From: Nilaparvata lugens
Taxonomy: Eukaryota; Arthropoda; Insecta; Hemiptera; Delphacidae
Length of the DNA: 64,000 nucleotides
Reading direction: 5' to 3'
Assembly (NCBI RefSeq): GCF_014356525.2
Contig: NC_052505.1
Span: forward strand, 26,722,549 to 26,786,548
Shown here: positions 1 through 12,967 of the stretch, one piece after another
Layout: every line of letters starts with the position of its first letter
Numbering within the stretch: position 1 is the stretch's first letter
Translations under genes and position numbers: made by a program
Notes under the pieces: generated by a model
Told to the model about the DNA's origin: nothing
The model's database searches: none
Seen by the model: the letters and a program-made list of their open reading frames with translations, nothing else

Positions 1-345
1 TCTTGAGCGAGTTATCCTGACCGGGGGACTCACTCTTTTATTTTTCTCATATTTCTTTCTTATAGAGGATAAAAAATGGAAATTGACCATTCTATGTTTC
101 TATGACTTCCTCACTTATTCCTCCTCTTCCATTCTCTTCAAATTGTTTACCTCTCAAAAATATTTTGATCATTCGGACTCCTCTGCCTGATTAGAGCTGA
201 TAGCTGATAGACATGAACATTTATGGTCATATAAATCACGTTCACTCATTTAGTACATAAAACCATAAAACTCCATCAAACTCTTTGATAAAACTCCTTC
301 AAGTTGATGATCCATTTTTATATATTAATCTATTCACAAAAAACA

Positions 346-680
346 CTTCATTCACATGGGCTACTTTTTAAATTAATAAAAACAATATAAAAATCTTGAA
401 GCACTCTTTTTTCAAAACTTTAAAATAAGTAAATAAAATTTAAATTTAATAACTTCAACCAGAAATAAATTAATCATAAATAAAAATAAGCATATGTTCA
501 TAATATGGTAGTATCAATTAACAAAACTATTATTGAACATTTATTGATAATTTATTTTATTTCATAACCTGACGATGGTGTGATCACCAAAACTAGTTGT
601 TGAACTATTTTAAAGTTTTTTTCAAAAAATAAAGGGTGCTTCAAGATTTTTTTATTGTTTTTATTAATTCATCTATTCAC
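346..680. repeat. Foldback repeat with hammerhead-like motif (copy 1)
   Basis: The block around 373-430 reads as the reverse complement of 606-668 (aataaaaacaat...cttgaagcac against gtgcttcaag...attgtttttatt), with about 180 bp between the arms. The left end (cacttcattcacatgggctac) recurs inverted in intron 4 of the ATPase gene near 45800-45870, so this is a dispersed family. A similar copy lies at 5715-6052. A Penelope-like or retrozyme-like origin is possible but not shown. Confidence 0.6.
566..601 (+). ncRNA. Hammerhead-ribozyme-like motif
   Basis: The segment reads AAC, then CTGACGA (fits CUGANGA), a short stem GGTG-loop-CACC, AAAAC in place of GAAAC, a two-base loop, GTT (fits the GUH cleavage site), then GTT. 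The flanking AAC and GTT could pair as helix I. The GAAA position has A in place of G here, so activity is doubtful. The same layout recurs at 5937, 45744, 60003 (minus) and 60275. Confidence 0.35.
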
Positions 681-2360
681 ATTACAATTCATCAATTTAC
701 ATCCATCATCAAGCAACAGTACACTCATAATAAATTTACAGGATTATTAGAAACGTTTGAAGGACTCTTCCATCTTTGAGATAGATGATTCATTTTTGAT
801 ACATCATATCCATTCTTATTGGCATTCCCTTCTTGTTAAGTAGAACAAGGTACAAAACACAGTGAATAAATACATATATAATCTACGATAATTCTGACTG
901 GGCTATATATCGCAACAGAGTAGACTGTTATTCATTTTGACTGTTTCACATTGCAAAATTCCTGTCTTAACATACATTATGAATATTTTGGTGCATTTAT
1001 CAATTCTCGGTGCCATTCCTTATTCATTATCACAGTACAGTAGAGACAATCACTCATCTACGATAATTCAGGACTTTAGGTACTGCAAGAGAGCTGAGTT
1101 GAGGAAGTTAGCTGAGCCATCAGAAAGCTGGGAGAATAACACTTCAAGACAGATTTTGCGCAGCGTATTGCAGGGTCAGGCTTATGGGCGCGAATAAATC
1201 CTTCAGTCGACTGACAACCAAACTTTTGCTGGCGTTTTCGCGTTACGCCGTCGCGACTCATTTCAAACTGTCAGCATTGTTTGGAAGGGAAGCATTGGTG
1301 TTGTTTATGAGGGATGCTGACAGCTGGCAGTGAATCTCACAAGCAGCGAGCAGTTTGGAACAAACAAAATGTTGGAGCAACTTGCCCGACGAGCCAAAAC
1401 AGAGGCGGCTTGCATTACCGATAAATTATTTAGCGGCATGATATATGAAGATGTGAAATCAATAGCTAATTTTACTGCGTGTTATGTTGGAATGCACATC
1501 GTGTATGGCTGCTTGGTGGGAGGAGATATTAGCCTGCTTGTACAGAATGCCACCAGACCAGGGGGTCAACTCGTGATTTATGAAGGTTTCAAACCTGGCT
1601 TGTATTGATGGTGTCGATTTTTCTAGCATGAATGCTGCTAATAAATTGAGTCGATTGCTGAGAGTGCCAGTATCATTATGGTATGACCGTTCATTTTAGG
1701 CTTAAAATTCGAAAATTAATATGTCTATTTCTGAAGCCTCTGTTTTTCCTTCTCCATACCTGATTGAGAGGTGTAATCAATAAAATGTGAATAAGTGATT
1801 ACATGTTGTTCTATGGCTGGAAGCTTTGATTGATTGATTGATTGATTGAGTACTTTATGTAGATTACAATATATACTGGCTTATACACTTATATACAATA
1901 GCTTACAATACAGCAAAATTATAGATGAATTTACATAATATAGACTAAGAAAATAATTATTGAACTGTATATGATATGAAAAAGCAGTTTGTAATATAAT
2001 AACTATAGATAATAATCATATTGTTATGCATCTACATAAATTGGCGGAGCTTTGGACATATCAATGTCCATTCTTCGGAAAGAATATTAAAAATATCCTC
2101 CCCACTAACTCTCTACCAAAACGTTAATTTCGTTATTTAAACTAAGGATTTATTTATTAATGGAAATATTGTAAAAGTTTTAATCAATATGAATATTAAA
2201 GAGAAAAAAAACAGAAAATTGATAGAGTAAAATAATTATATAGGTAGATAAGATCAAATAATTGATTAATAAAATGAAGTAGGCTGAAAGTAGATCAGGG
2301 TTATCAACTTTCAGTAATATACAGCATTATGCAGTGGATAATTGAAATAACATGAGTTTA

Positions 2361-2384
2361 TAATATATATATATATATATATAT
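2361..2384. repeat. (TA)n microsatellite
   Basis: An uninterrupted run of alternating T and A lies inside the 3' region of the inserted LINE. Confidence 0.9.
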
Positions 2385-2457
2385 ACAATTCGTTCTATAA
2401 CATGGTTTAAAGGTTTGTATTGTGGGATGGGTGGGGGATGGATGTCATGTGATCGTT

Positions 2458-2865
2458 CTAGGGCCGGACAGTTTCAGTCATTTGTTCCAAAAGATGTTTT
2501 TTTAAAGTTAGGATGAAGCTCGCTCGGCTCTCGATGGACCTGATAGAAACAGGAAGTGCATTCCATGCACGACAGGCACTGACTAAGAAGGATTTTGTGA
2601 AAATAGTAGTTCGATGATTGGGTATCCTTAAAGTACTTTCTCCGGTTCTAGTATGTGAAGCATCTATCCTCCTACCTTCAGAGACAAATTTGAAATCATC
2701 TTTAAAATAGTTCGGATTACCGTATATCAAGATATCTCTAACAAGCTTGACTATTCGAAAAAGCCTCTGATCGGGAAGCTTTAATGTTGAACTAGCAATG
2801 TGGGCTGGGGTGATATGATCATGGCGTTGGAGAGAGTAGACGAAACGTAGACATAATTTTGGCAA
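2458..2865 (-). pseudogene. C-terminal fragment of a LINE ORF2
   Basis: An open frame of about 135 codons on the minus strand resembles the extreme C-terminus of LINE polymerases. It has an arginine-rich stretch, then a R-x-W-N-x-L-P motif (RAWNALPVSIR), then a hydrophobic/basic helix (SFILTLKKHLLEQM). Endonuclease and catalytic RT motifs are absent because the insertion is 5'-truncated. It is unlikely to make a functional product. Confidence 0.75.
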
Positions 2866-3140
2866 CGCTGTAGTTTAAGCTGTAGTTGAAGCTGGAAGAC
2901 AACTGGAAGCTGGAAAGCTTTAAGTAGCCTACTCCATTTCATATGCAGTCTTCAACATGCCTTTAACATGCGGAGTTTCTACATCGCAGTTTGTAATGGA
3001 ATATGAAATTCATTGTTATAACCGATTAATGGCCGCGAGATAGAATGTTGACACTTCGACTCGCACAAACCAAGTTAGGTTGAGTGTCAAGATATGTCTC
3101 GCAGCCTCAGTCAACTACGTCCTATCATACAAGACTATAT

Positions 3141-5370
3141 TGTGCCGAAAATTTTTTTATTTTTAAATTATAACTTTTCCAAGATAAAATTTTATTAGAG
3201 TGCTAGATTAATGTTGTGATTTTCTCACGATATCGGAGTAGTTTCATGATGTCATTCCGCGCATTACGTAATTAAATTCTAATATTTCCTCTATTGTTTT
3301 CCAACGTTTTCCTAGAGTACTTAGAATTGTTGTAGATGCAAAATCATCATAAAAATCAGTTGAACGTCCTTCTACATTGAGTCTTCTACTTTGACTGAGG
3401 GAATTTTCCTGTATTCTGTCCTTGTTAGTTTTATTCCTTTCTCGTTCTATCGAGGGAAATTATTGTCGTACCCACCACGTCCTTTGTAATTTGGTAATTT
3501 TCTTTTGGCTACATTGCCAACCCTGATACCTATTTTTGAGCCTGATTCGGTCGACTTGGAGACCTGAACGAGAGATCGATTCTATCTTCTGTAGAGTACA
3601 GACATGTTTTCTGAGCTTAATTATTTATTGGCCTGATTGAATAATGTCTTTTCCAGACAGTTTTTCGTTCTCTCCTGGAGACTGAAATTATATTATTGGG
3701 AATCATTTATCCCGTCAGTTTTTAAATCGCTAATCCTTTTATTAAATTATTAATGGCATAGTTAATTTCCATTCAGAGCGGTTGACTGCTGCACTTTATT
3801 ATTATTGTGAGCTATGGATTAGTGACAGTCGAAAACCCATTTAAGGGTGAGTAATGAATATTTTCTAGTATTGTTGTATTGTCTTTATTTCGATTATTTT
3901 AATTTTACTCAATTTTGCAGTCTTACATCTGAGATGTATGACGATATCCTAATGTACAAGAAAGCTATACTAAATGGAGTATATTCCTATTTTTTATTGA
4001 TACAGTCATTTATATCTCTGGAATTTTGTAATTGTGAGTAAAGTTTGGAATACTCACTGGTTGTACATCAACTGTAACTCTGTAACTGTTCATCATTCTT
4101 TTAACTAGTAATATCTTTTCATAATCCCATTCATTATAGATTTCAAATTCTACAATTAAAACCTATAATATTTATGTAAATGGTATGTATTGTATTCATT
4201 AGATGATTTTTAGAGAAATCATTCATTGAATACAATATTTAGTATGCTATTTATTTTAGCATTACTAAGTAGTTGTGACTTGTGTTGCAGGTTTTTTTGT
4301 GTGTGTGTGTGTGTATTCTTGAATACTCATTCGAGGATCGTGTTGTAAATATGCCTTGCTGTCAAACGAGGGCTTACGAATTCGCCGACCGAGATGGCCG
4401 GTGAATATCTCTTATAATATCCTTTTGAATATCTCTTGTTGAATTTATTTCGCTCATGAAGTTGTCGTTACAAGCCACATTTGAAATAGGAATAATTTTG
4501 GTGGCTTATAATAGTGTTATTATTATCTCATTTGTTCAGCTATCATAGCAAACTGCATTATTTGCGTTGTATGATTGCAAGTGAAGGGTAGCCACTACAT
4601 ACAATGATATTTACCCCTAGCTTGCGGTGAAGGTCCACCCGCAATAGAATTCTACCAAAGACAATTTGAATGCTAGATCTATCTTATTTATAATAAGAAA
4701 ACAAAGATATTGTCAAATTTAATCTTGAGCGAGTTATCCTGACCGGGGGACTCACTCCTTTATTCTTCTCATACAGTATTTCTCTATCTTATTTCTCTAT
4801 TATTCTACTTGAATAACCAGGTAGCAGTCAGAACGTCAGGTCTTACAAATTGCATATGTTATCCACAAGCTGCCATATTTAGAATCAGCAGTCGATGAAA
4901 AAAAATCAGAAAATATTGCATTATTGTTCAAGGTTTCTTCTTTTCTGCAGTTTTGAGTGAGTGCAGAGAGTTCCTACTGATTACAAGAGGCTCGTGTCGT
5001 CCGATCGTGGGTTTGTTTACTCAACGATAAATTTGCATTCCTTTCATCAATCAACTTGAAATTTTCAAGACATACGTAGTATACTTTGAACCATTTTACA
5101 AATAGTGAGATAGAGTTCTTTTGCCAAAGGAATTTACTCACTTCTTTGTCCTATTTGAGGATTAACAGGAAAACATTGTAAGTGAATGAAAAATGTTCAG
5201 TAATTTAACATCACAAAATCAGTTTTCAGCTTGACTATCAATTGCATGTAATGGTGCATGCAATGGTGCATGCAATGATGCACGCAATACTCACCGAATG
5301 CAACTTAAACTATTATTTCTCTTGACTTTCCATTGCTCTCAATAGAACAGCTGACAGAATATCAGCAGCA
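3141..5370. other. Spacer between duplicate segments; no gene recognised
   Basis: AT-rich sequence with no coding pattern I can support. It contains a short (GT)n run near 4297-4314. A ~70-bp partial copy of the left edge of the duplicated segment lies at 4722-4790. A small tandem repeat of roughly 12 bp units (variants of ATGCAATGGTGC) lies at 5244-5288. Confidence 0.6.
4722..4790 (+). repeat. Partial third copy of the duplication's left end
   Basis: The motif TCTTGAGCGAGTTATCCTGA occurs at 1, at about 4724 and at about 5372, each time followed by CCGGGGGACTCACTC. Only about 70 bp match here, so the motif may be the terminus of a mobile element rather than a random breakpoint. Confidence 0.75.
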
Positions 5371-7308
5371 ATCTTGAGCGAGTTATCCTGACCGGGGGAC
5401 TCACTCTTTTATTTTCTCATATTTCTTTCTTATAGAGGATAAAAAATGGAAATTGACCATTCTATGTTTCTATGACTTCCTCACTTATTCCTCCTCTTCC
5501 ATTCTCTTCAAATTGTTTACCTCTCAAAAATATTTTGATCATTCGGACTCCTCTGCCTGATTAGAGCTGATAGCTGATAGACATGAACATTTATGGTCAT
5601 ATAAATCACGTTCACTCATTTAGTACATAAAACCATAAAACTCCATCAAACTCTTTGATAAAACTCCTTCAAGTTGATGATCCATTTTTATATATTAATC
5701 TATTCACAAAAAACACTTCATTCACATGGGCTACTTTTTAAATTAATAAAAACAATATAAAAATCTTGAAGCACTCTTTTTTTCAAAACTTTAAAATAAG
5801 TAAATAAAATTTAAATTTAATAACTTCAACCAGAAATAAATTAATCATAAATAAAAATAAGCATATGTTCATAATATGGTAGTATCAATTAACAAAACTA
5901 TTATTGAACATTTATTGATAATTTATTTTATTTCATAACCTGACGATGGTGTGATCACCAAAACTAGTTGTTGAACTATTTTAAAGTTTTTTTCAAAAAA
6001 TAAAGGGTGCTTCAAGATTTTTTTATTGTTTTTATTAATTCATCTATTCACATTACAATTCATCAATTTACATCCATCATCAAGCAACAGTACACTCATA
6101 ATAAATTTACAGGATTATTAGAAACGTTTGAAGGACTCTTCCATCTTTGAGATAGATGATTCATTTTTGATACATCATATCCATTCTTATTGGCATTCCC
6201 TTCTTGTTAAGTAGAACAAGGTACAAAACACAGTGAATAAATACATATATAATCTACGATAATTCTGACTGGGCTATATATCGCAACAGAGTAGACTGTT
6301 ATTCATTTTGACTGTTTCACATTGCAAAATTCCTGTCTTAACATACATTATGAATATTTTGGTGCATTTATCAATTCTCGGTGCCATTCCTTATTCATTA
6401 TCACAGTACAGATTTTGCGCAGCGTATTGCAGGGTCAGGCTTATGGGCGCGAATAAATCCTTCAGTCGACTGACAACCAAACTTTTGCTGGCGTTTTCGC
6501 GTTACGCCGTCGCGACTCATTTCAAACTGTCAGCATTGTTTGGAAGGGAAGCATTGGTGTTGTTTATGAGGGATGCTGACAGCTGACATCGAATCTCACA
6601 AGCAGCGAGCAGTTTGGAACAAACAAAATGTTGGAGCAACTTGCCCGACGAGCCAAAACAGAGGCGGCTTGCATTACCGATAAATTATTTAGCGGCATGA
6701 TATATGAAGATGTGAAATCAATAGCTAATTTTACTGCGTGTTATGTTGGAATGCACATCGTGTATGGCTGCTTGGTGGGAGGAGATATTAGCCTGCTTGT
6801 ACAGAATGCCACCAGACCAGGGGGTCAACTCGTGATTTATGAAGGTTTCAAACCTGGCTTGTATTGATGGTGTCGATTTTTCTAGCATGTATGCTAATAA
6901 ATTGAGTCGATTGCTGAGAGTGCTAGTATCATTATGGTATCGCCGTTCATTTTAGGCTTAAAATTCGAAAATGAATATGTCTATTCCTGAAGCCTCTGTT
7001 TTTTCTTCTCCATACCTGATTGAGAGGTGTAATCAATAAAATGTGAATAAGTGATTACATGTTGTTCTATGGCTGGAAGCTGGAAAGCTTTAAGTAGCCT
7101 ACTCTATTTCATATGCACTCTTCAACATGCCTTTAACATGCGGACTTTCTACATCGCAGTTTGTAATGGATTGAGAAATTCATTGTTATAGCCGATTAAT
7201 GGCCGCGAGATAAAATGTTGACACTTCGACTCGCACAAACCAAGTTAGGTTGAGTGTCAAGATATGTCTCGCAGCCTCAGTCAACTACGTCCTATCATAC
7301 AAGACTAT
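5371..7308. repeat. Segmental duplication, copy 2 (empty LINE site)
   Basis: Near-identical to copy 1 without the LINE at 1826-2902. It also lacks the 112 bp seen at 1041-1152. That difference is bounded by ACAG in both places, so it looks like a deletion between 4-bp microhomologies in copy 2, or an insertion in copy 1. Near-identity implies a recent duplication, or two haplotypes joined in tandem by the assembler. Confidence 0.93.
5937..5972 (+). ncRNA. Hammerhead-like motif (duplicate copy)
   Basis: Identical to the motif at 566-601 because it lies in the duplicated segment. It is not independent evidence of conservation. Confidence 0.33.
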
Positions 7309-10300
7309 CCACAAGCCAAAGTAAAGAATCCAACAGGATAAATAATATCAAAATGTGCAACAGTGTTGATCATCACCAGCTGTTCTCTTTGAACGACTTT
7401 ACGACAGAGCAGCGGTCTGGAACTTGGAACGGCTTCAAATATATTATATGAACATCGTGAGGGGCTGATTGCTGCTGACGACTAGGATCTGCTCCAATTA
7501 CAGCGCTAAATCAAGTGCCGTAACAAGTCGCGGGGACATGCAGCAGATATGCCACTCGACAGTGAGCCTCATTAATATTCACAACTCTTTGACTGAGCGG
7601 CGGCATATTTCACGTCAGCGACTAACAAGAGGTGGGTGCGTGCATCAACGGGTGGGAGGCTGAGGGGTTTAAGGGGGGAGGGTTTCGCATTGAAAGTCAA
7701 ATCTGAAGATGTGCTCCGTCCCAGCTGCTCGGTTTGAGTGTTTCTGGCATTAATTTTAAAATTTCGGTTCATCGGTAGCCGGGAATGTGATGTGAAGTTT
7801 CACAACTTTCAGCTTGAGTTTTAAAATGTTGGTACAACGGAAGCTAAGAATTTTATGTGATGTCCCTCAATTTTTTTAGCTACGAGCTGAAGATTTGAAG
7901 TGTCACTCCTAAAATGTTAGCATGAGTTAGGGTTTTGTTCAATAATTGCTCCCAATTATTGGGAGCTGTGGATGTTTGAATGTGTCATGTACCATATTTA
8001 CCCCACAAAATTTTATGTAAACATTGGTTCCGTTCTATTGATTGACTTCAGCCTACTTTCTAACTATTTTATACTGATTTTTGTTTAGTACTTTAAGGAT
8101 GAATTAATCAGAATTCTTTTCTGTTAGGGATTAGATTCATGTATTCACATCTTTTCTTGTTCCCAATAAGACGGGTTGGACTAAATAAATTTGAATGGTA
8201 TTACCCTCAGACGTAGAGGATGACATTTTTCCATCTGTGTATAGCACTTCCTTGTGTGTAAGTGCTCTTCTTACGCAATATTATCCCAATTCGTTCTCAC
8301 TGATCAATTTGTTTAAAATCTGCATCGTTTATCATCCAATTGAAAATATTGTTTCAAAAAGGAAGTTTTCATTTCTGGATCCATTTCTAATTCAAACACA
8401 GTGACATAATATTCGTAGAAAATATACCATTACCAGGAGTTATGACCTTTTTGGGACCCCCCAAGATTTGATTTTGAGCTCACCTCCCCTCCAAGAATTT
8501 GAAGGACGCAGTCTGCGTCCTCGACCCCTCCCCACTGTGGGCACCATGCCATTACTCAATATCAATACCAATACAATGAAGTTCCAATTCTCAAAGATTG
8601 ACTACAGTATCATAACCCTCATTTCCTCGAGATTGAACATTTTCTAGTCAATCATATATTTCAGAAACAGAAATTGAACTAGCAGCCGATTTCGCTCCGT
8701 TACAGTAGCACGGTAATAAATTTCTTCCATCACATTCTGCGAAATGTCAAGCGCACAGAAATATGGCGGCAGACAGGGAATGAATCGGTTTAATTATATT
8801 TCATTGTTTCCGATTCAAGTGGATATGATTGATGGACTGCCCTTGCGTTGCGACGCCAGTATATTTCATCTTTTGACTGAGTCACCGGGTTGGGCGTCTT
8901 TGAGAGTGAGTGACACTGAGAAAAGGCAGTCTGTTCATTAGCCGAAGCAGGACTCGGAGCAGCGCAGAGCAGAGCACAGCTCAGCCTCTTTCCCCTGTGT
9001 ATTCAGCCACCGAACTTGACGATAACTATACATAGTTGACAACTAGACGAAACCGTTTTTTAACTACTTTTGAACCTGATTTCTGTACCAGTTGAAAGTT
9101 CAACTAATTTTATTGTTTTCCAATACTATTCAAATTTAAGCCTAGTAAATAACTAAAGTAAATCCCTATTGAAACCTTAACTAATTGAGTGATGAATAGT
9201 TATCCAAACTGAGTCACTGATATTGAATTGAAGGTTGGACCTTTCACATGTCTATTAATTTATGCAATCCTTTATTGGATTTACTCTTTATTGTGAAAAG
9301 AACTCTCTATGAGAGTCTATAACATTGGTAAAATATAGTACTGTATTAAAATACTCGTAAATATAATGTAAACTGATGATTTTATGAAATTCAACTACTT
9401 TTTTATAACTTAACATTTAATTTTCGAATCATAAAAAATAAACTATATAAATGTACCATAATAACAAGGAACACTTACATTGACTGAGATTTCAAAAACA
9501 GGAAGGTTTGATAGATTGCCTTTATATCCTAAATAAGTCATTTGTTACCTTTGAAGTCAGAAGCTTAGTAAAACTTTAAATGAATAAATAGTAGATAAGT
9601 ACGTAGAATGAATATCTCACGCATACAATATAGGCTCTATGATGAAATCACGATAGTGGATAGCCTACTATCTACTATGGCAAATAAAAATAATATCCAA
9701 ATTGACCTGGAAATAATCTAAAAACCTTGGAAAATTTCTCTCTGGTCAATCAACTCTGTGATCTGTAGTTCTAATTCAATTCAACAAAATAAACTTAAAT
9801 CCAATTCTCACCAGAATACTGTTGATACCATACCAACAAACCCGTTGAGAAACTAGTTAAAACAACTCGTTGACGAGAGCACGTTCAAAGTAGTCAACGT
9901 AATGCGGAAGGAAGTTACGGACCAGACCAGATAAGAGAATCGTTTCATTCAAAGACACACACATGTCCAAAATGATCAGCTTTGAAGCCTTCCTTGGCTT
10001 TGCCTCCCTGAGATTCCTGTAGTCGTATCGCTTGGGAGAGCCCGCCGCTTCAGAAGATCACTGTTCATTTTGTACTTATTTTATCTCAAACCTGATCACT
10101 GTTCAGTTTCTATCATCATTTTCCCTCCGACCAGGGAGAAGTAACATTGCCTTTTTTATTTTGGTTTGAATTCAAAAAAATGAATAAGTGTGGCAATGAA
10201 TTTTACCAAATGAAATAGGTGATTATTTTAACTTTTATTTTGAACATGCATGAGGAGTACACTTTCTACTATTGATGAACAGATAAAGTAGTATTTGTAT

Positions 10301-11849
10301 TGTCTGATACGATTAGATTAGTTAGAAGTGATTCAGTATGATTTACAATTTATCATTCCGTAATTATATTGATTATGATTTACAATTAAACATTACGTAA
10401 TATCGTATCATATCGTAACATATTGTTCGATACTAAATGTTGAAAATTCAAACTATACAATATTCCGTATAACTATAATATTCCGTAACATATTGATGTA
10501 TATTGTTCAATACTAATAATGTTGAAAATTCAAATTATACAATTACTAGTGGATTCTTAATCAAATTGAACATGAAAAATTCTTTTGGCATTTCAAACAT
10601 TTCGTAGACTCTCTCTTCGATGAATTTTGTCAACAGAATTGAAAGGTAATGTGAGCTCGATTAACGACCCTGTTAATCTATTATTTATTTTTAAACACCT
10701 CATAAATCCCAAACAATTGATAAGCTTAATAATAACTATTATTCAATACCATTTCACTTTGACTTTAACGCTGAAATTCAAAAATTACATTAATTTGTAA
10801 CCTACTTCAATTTCACATGACTCATTATTTACTACAGTACGTACATTATAACTTCCATAACAAAAGTCTAGATCTAGATCACTGAAATTCATTTTGAAAT
10901 TTACTGATTAGTAAATTATAAACTCAGGCCTACAAAAGTAGTACGTTACCTATTTTACTTCATAATATTTTCAGTTGGGAAATATTTTGATATTTTCCAT
11001 TGAAAAATATGTATTCTATCTAAGTTATACATATATACGTATCTTTATCTAAGTTGAAAAGGAAGATTCCAAAAACGTTGACTTTTGCTTTCAAATAAGA
11101 AGCAACCGAAAGTTGATTTTATAAAATTTGATAAGCTGTTATGATAACCCAATCCTCGAATTTCTAGCTCAGGTTTTCGGGTGATTCTATCATCTAAGAA
11201 TCGAATATTCATCACCGATTACCGTCTTCCCAACTTCAAAATTATCTCCTTAAACATGAATCCCCAATGTGAGCTCTTTATTTACACTTATTATGAGTAT
11301 TGAAATGCATAATGATGGTTTCTATATTAGAGGGCTCATTTCGTAGTACCCCCTTTTTTATACCCGCCAGAAATTAAGTCAATTTACAAAACATGTTGTC
11401 TCAAGGTATCAAGGTACACCCAGTACGCTGAAGATGGAACCTCGTGCCTGGAAACACGTCTGGAATTCACTTTGTGTGTAGGGTAGGCCCAAGTACGTAG
11501 CATACTGCTGTTATATTGAAATTGATTGAAAATAATTCCTTTGATGGCAGTCCTTTGGTGTCATTTATAGTAAAGAAGTATTACTCCTTTATACTTTGTA
11601 CTTTATTCATTAATGTACGGTAGTCATTCTTTTTTTCCAAAATTATTAATATGGATAAAAGTATTCGAGATTTGAGGTAAACATCTACGGTACTAAAAAC
11701 TCGAAGCTCAACAATATTATTATATCAAAAAACATTTCCAACTGTCCATACAGGAAGCATAAACATTTTATAATCGACAATAATACTTAAGGATATTTGA
11801 AGTAAACAATCACTTGAAAAACTCTCAACATAACATTCTGACAGGAAAA
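7309..11849. other. AT-rich non-coding region
   Basis: No protein family, RNA gene or complete mobile element is recognised. A perfect 9-bp inverted repeat around AGGACGCAG/CTGCGTCCT lies near 8504-8522. Open frames here are short, lack family features and look like chance. Confidence 0.5.
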
Positions 11850-12520
11850 TATTGTCGGCCACATTTCCCACCGGAGCAAACAAGCTCAGCTGGCGTACAC
11901 AACACCGGATTTTCCGGGCGGCTTTTTCGAAACGGGAGAATCGGAAAATCGGCAGGTCATGTGGCGATTTAGTGCTGTCAATAGCCGGAAGTTTGTGCGG
12001 TTCGAGCGAAATTTATAGAGATTACCAACCTGTACTGAGCTGAAGGGAACAAGCCACGCGGCGGTGATTCGAGAGTAGCCAACTCGGCGACTCAACTCAC
12101 TCAACTCGAGCTCAGTTAACTCTTTCCGAGATAAACCCCGCGGCGCACTCACTTTGAACACACTGAGAACACTGAAGCCAGTTCGGGGAGCTGCTCGAAC
12201 CCTTCCCCCCACTGAACGCCCCCCTCCACCAAACACCCCCCACAAAATGTGTGTGCTGCCCCAAAACACATTCCAAACCACCGTCGCCCCCTCACCCTGC
12301 GCGCGGTGCTAGTCCTTTCATCCCCCAACAGTAATTCGCTGTATATATCGCTCAGCTGCGAATTTTCTGACTTTTGTTTCATCCCTCCTCCTTGCCTTCA
12401 AACTCCCCCCACCCCCCTCCTATCGGCGATAAGAATACGTCCGCCGTCTTTCAAGCGCAGCTTTTCGTCTAACTTTCATTCAGAGTCGGTCGGTTGACTG
12501 CACCGCTATGACTGACTCAG
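11850..12520. other. GC-rich island, function unknown
   Basis: This block is much richer in C and G than its surroundings. It has C-runs (CCCCCC near 12205-12245 and 12405-12420) and several CpG clusters around 12055-12150. It could be a promoter or 5' untranslated region of an unseen gene, or upstream sequence of the LINE that follows. The open frames on both strands are a by-product of low stop-codon density and match nothing I know. Confidence 0.4.
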
Positions 12521-12616
12521 CTTGTAGTAGAGTTCTGGAGTGTCTAGGCTATTGTAAATAATTGACGATACTGTACTATGGATTGATATGTTCAATTATA
12601 CACTATTGATTCATAA

Positions 12617-12667
12617 TAATAATAATAATAATATAATAATAATAATAATAATAATATAATAATAATC
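12617..12667. repeat. (AAT)n microsatellite
   Basis: Imperfect run of AAT triplets with a few missing bases, just upstream of LINE A. Confidence 0.9.
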
Positions 12668-12967
12668 TGCAGTTGGATTGATGGGGAAAAAGTCATCTGG
12701 GTGCCTCGAGAAACAAGATCTACTTGATGCTAATCTCTACGTGAGATAAGAAATGGTTGAAGGCTGACGTGTTTCTAGTTGAGCTCCCAGTTTTAGTGCT
12801 TGTAGAGTGGATTTTTAACCGTATTTTCTATTGAAACTTGGCATATCTGTTGATTATTACATTTGTCACAGATCTACCTTATCATTTTTCATTCACATCT
12901 GATTCCATTTCTTCATTCTTTTTCACATCTTTTTCATTCAGTTAAATAGCATATACTGATATTCGAC

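Larger units (their letters stand above)
1826..2902 (-). mobile_element. 5'-truncated LINE insertion with 9-bp target duplication
   Basis: This 1077-bp block is absent from the duplicate segment, whose uninterrupted sequence near 7075-7090 is the pre-insertion site. It is flanked by CTGGAAGCT at 1817-1825 and 2903-2911, a target-site duplication. The left end carries a (TTGA)n run, which is the 3' tail of a minus-strand element. The body encodes the C-terminus of a reverse-transcriptase polyprotein. Truncation at the 5' end is normal for target-primed integration. Confidence 0.88.
1..3140. repeat. Segmental duplication, copy 1 (interrupted by a LINE)
   Basis: The sequence from base 1 matches 5371-7308 nearly base for base over about 1.9 kb. 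Copy 1 differs by a 1077-bp LINE insertion at 1826-2902 and by an extra 112-bp block at 1041-1152. The match ends at about 3140, where both copies read CAAGACTAT and then diverge. The window itself begins exactly at the left edge of the repeat, so the scaffold may begin at a repeat boundary. No host gene is recognised in it. Matching short ORFs near 1330-1608 and 6628-6867 are explained by the duplication. Confidence 0.93.

Noticed and set aside
1330..1608. Open frames near 1330-1608 and 6628-6867 with the same predicted peptide
   Set aside because: The identity is explained by the near-perfect DNA duplication. No family motif, initiator context or splice pattern supports a gene.
8504..8522. 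Perfect short palindrome AGGACGCAG/CTGCGTCCT
   Set aside because: Isolated, no neighbouring gene or repeated copy in the window. Not enough to call a terminator or binding site.
11852..12497. Overlapping open frames on both strands of the GC-rich island
   Set aside because: High GC lowers stop frequency. The frames are mutually exclusive and match nothing I know.
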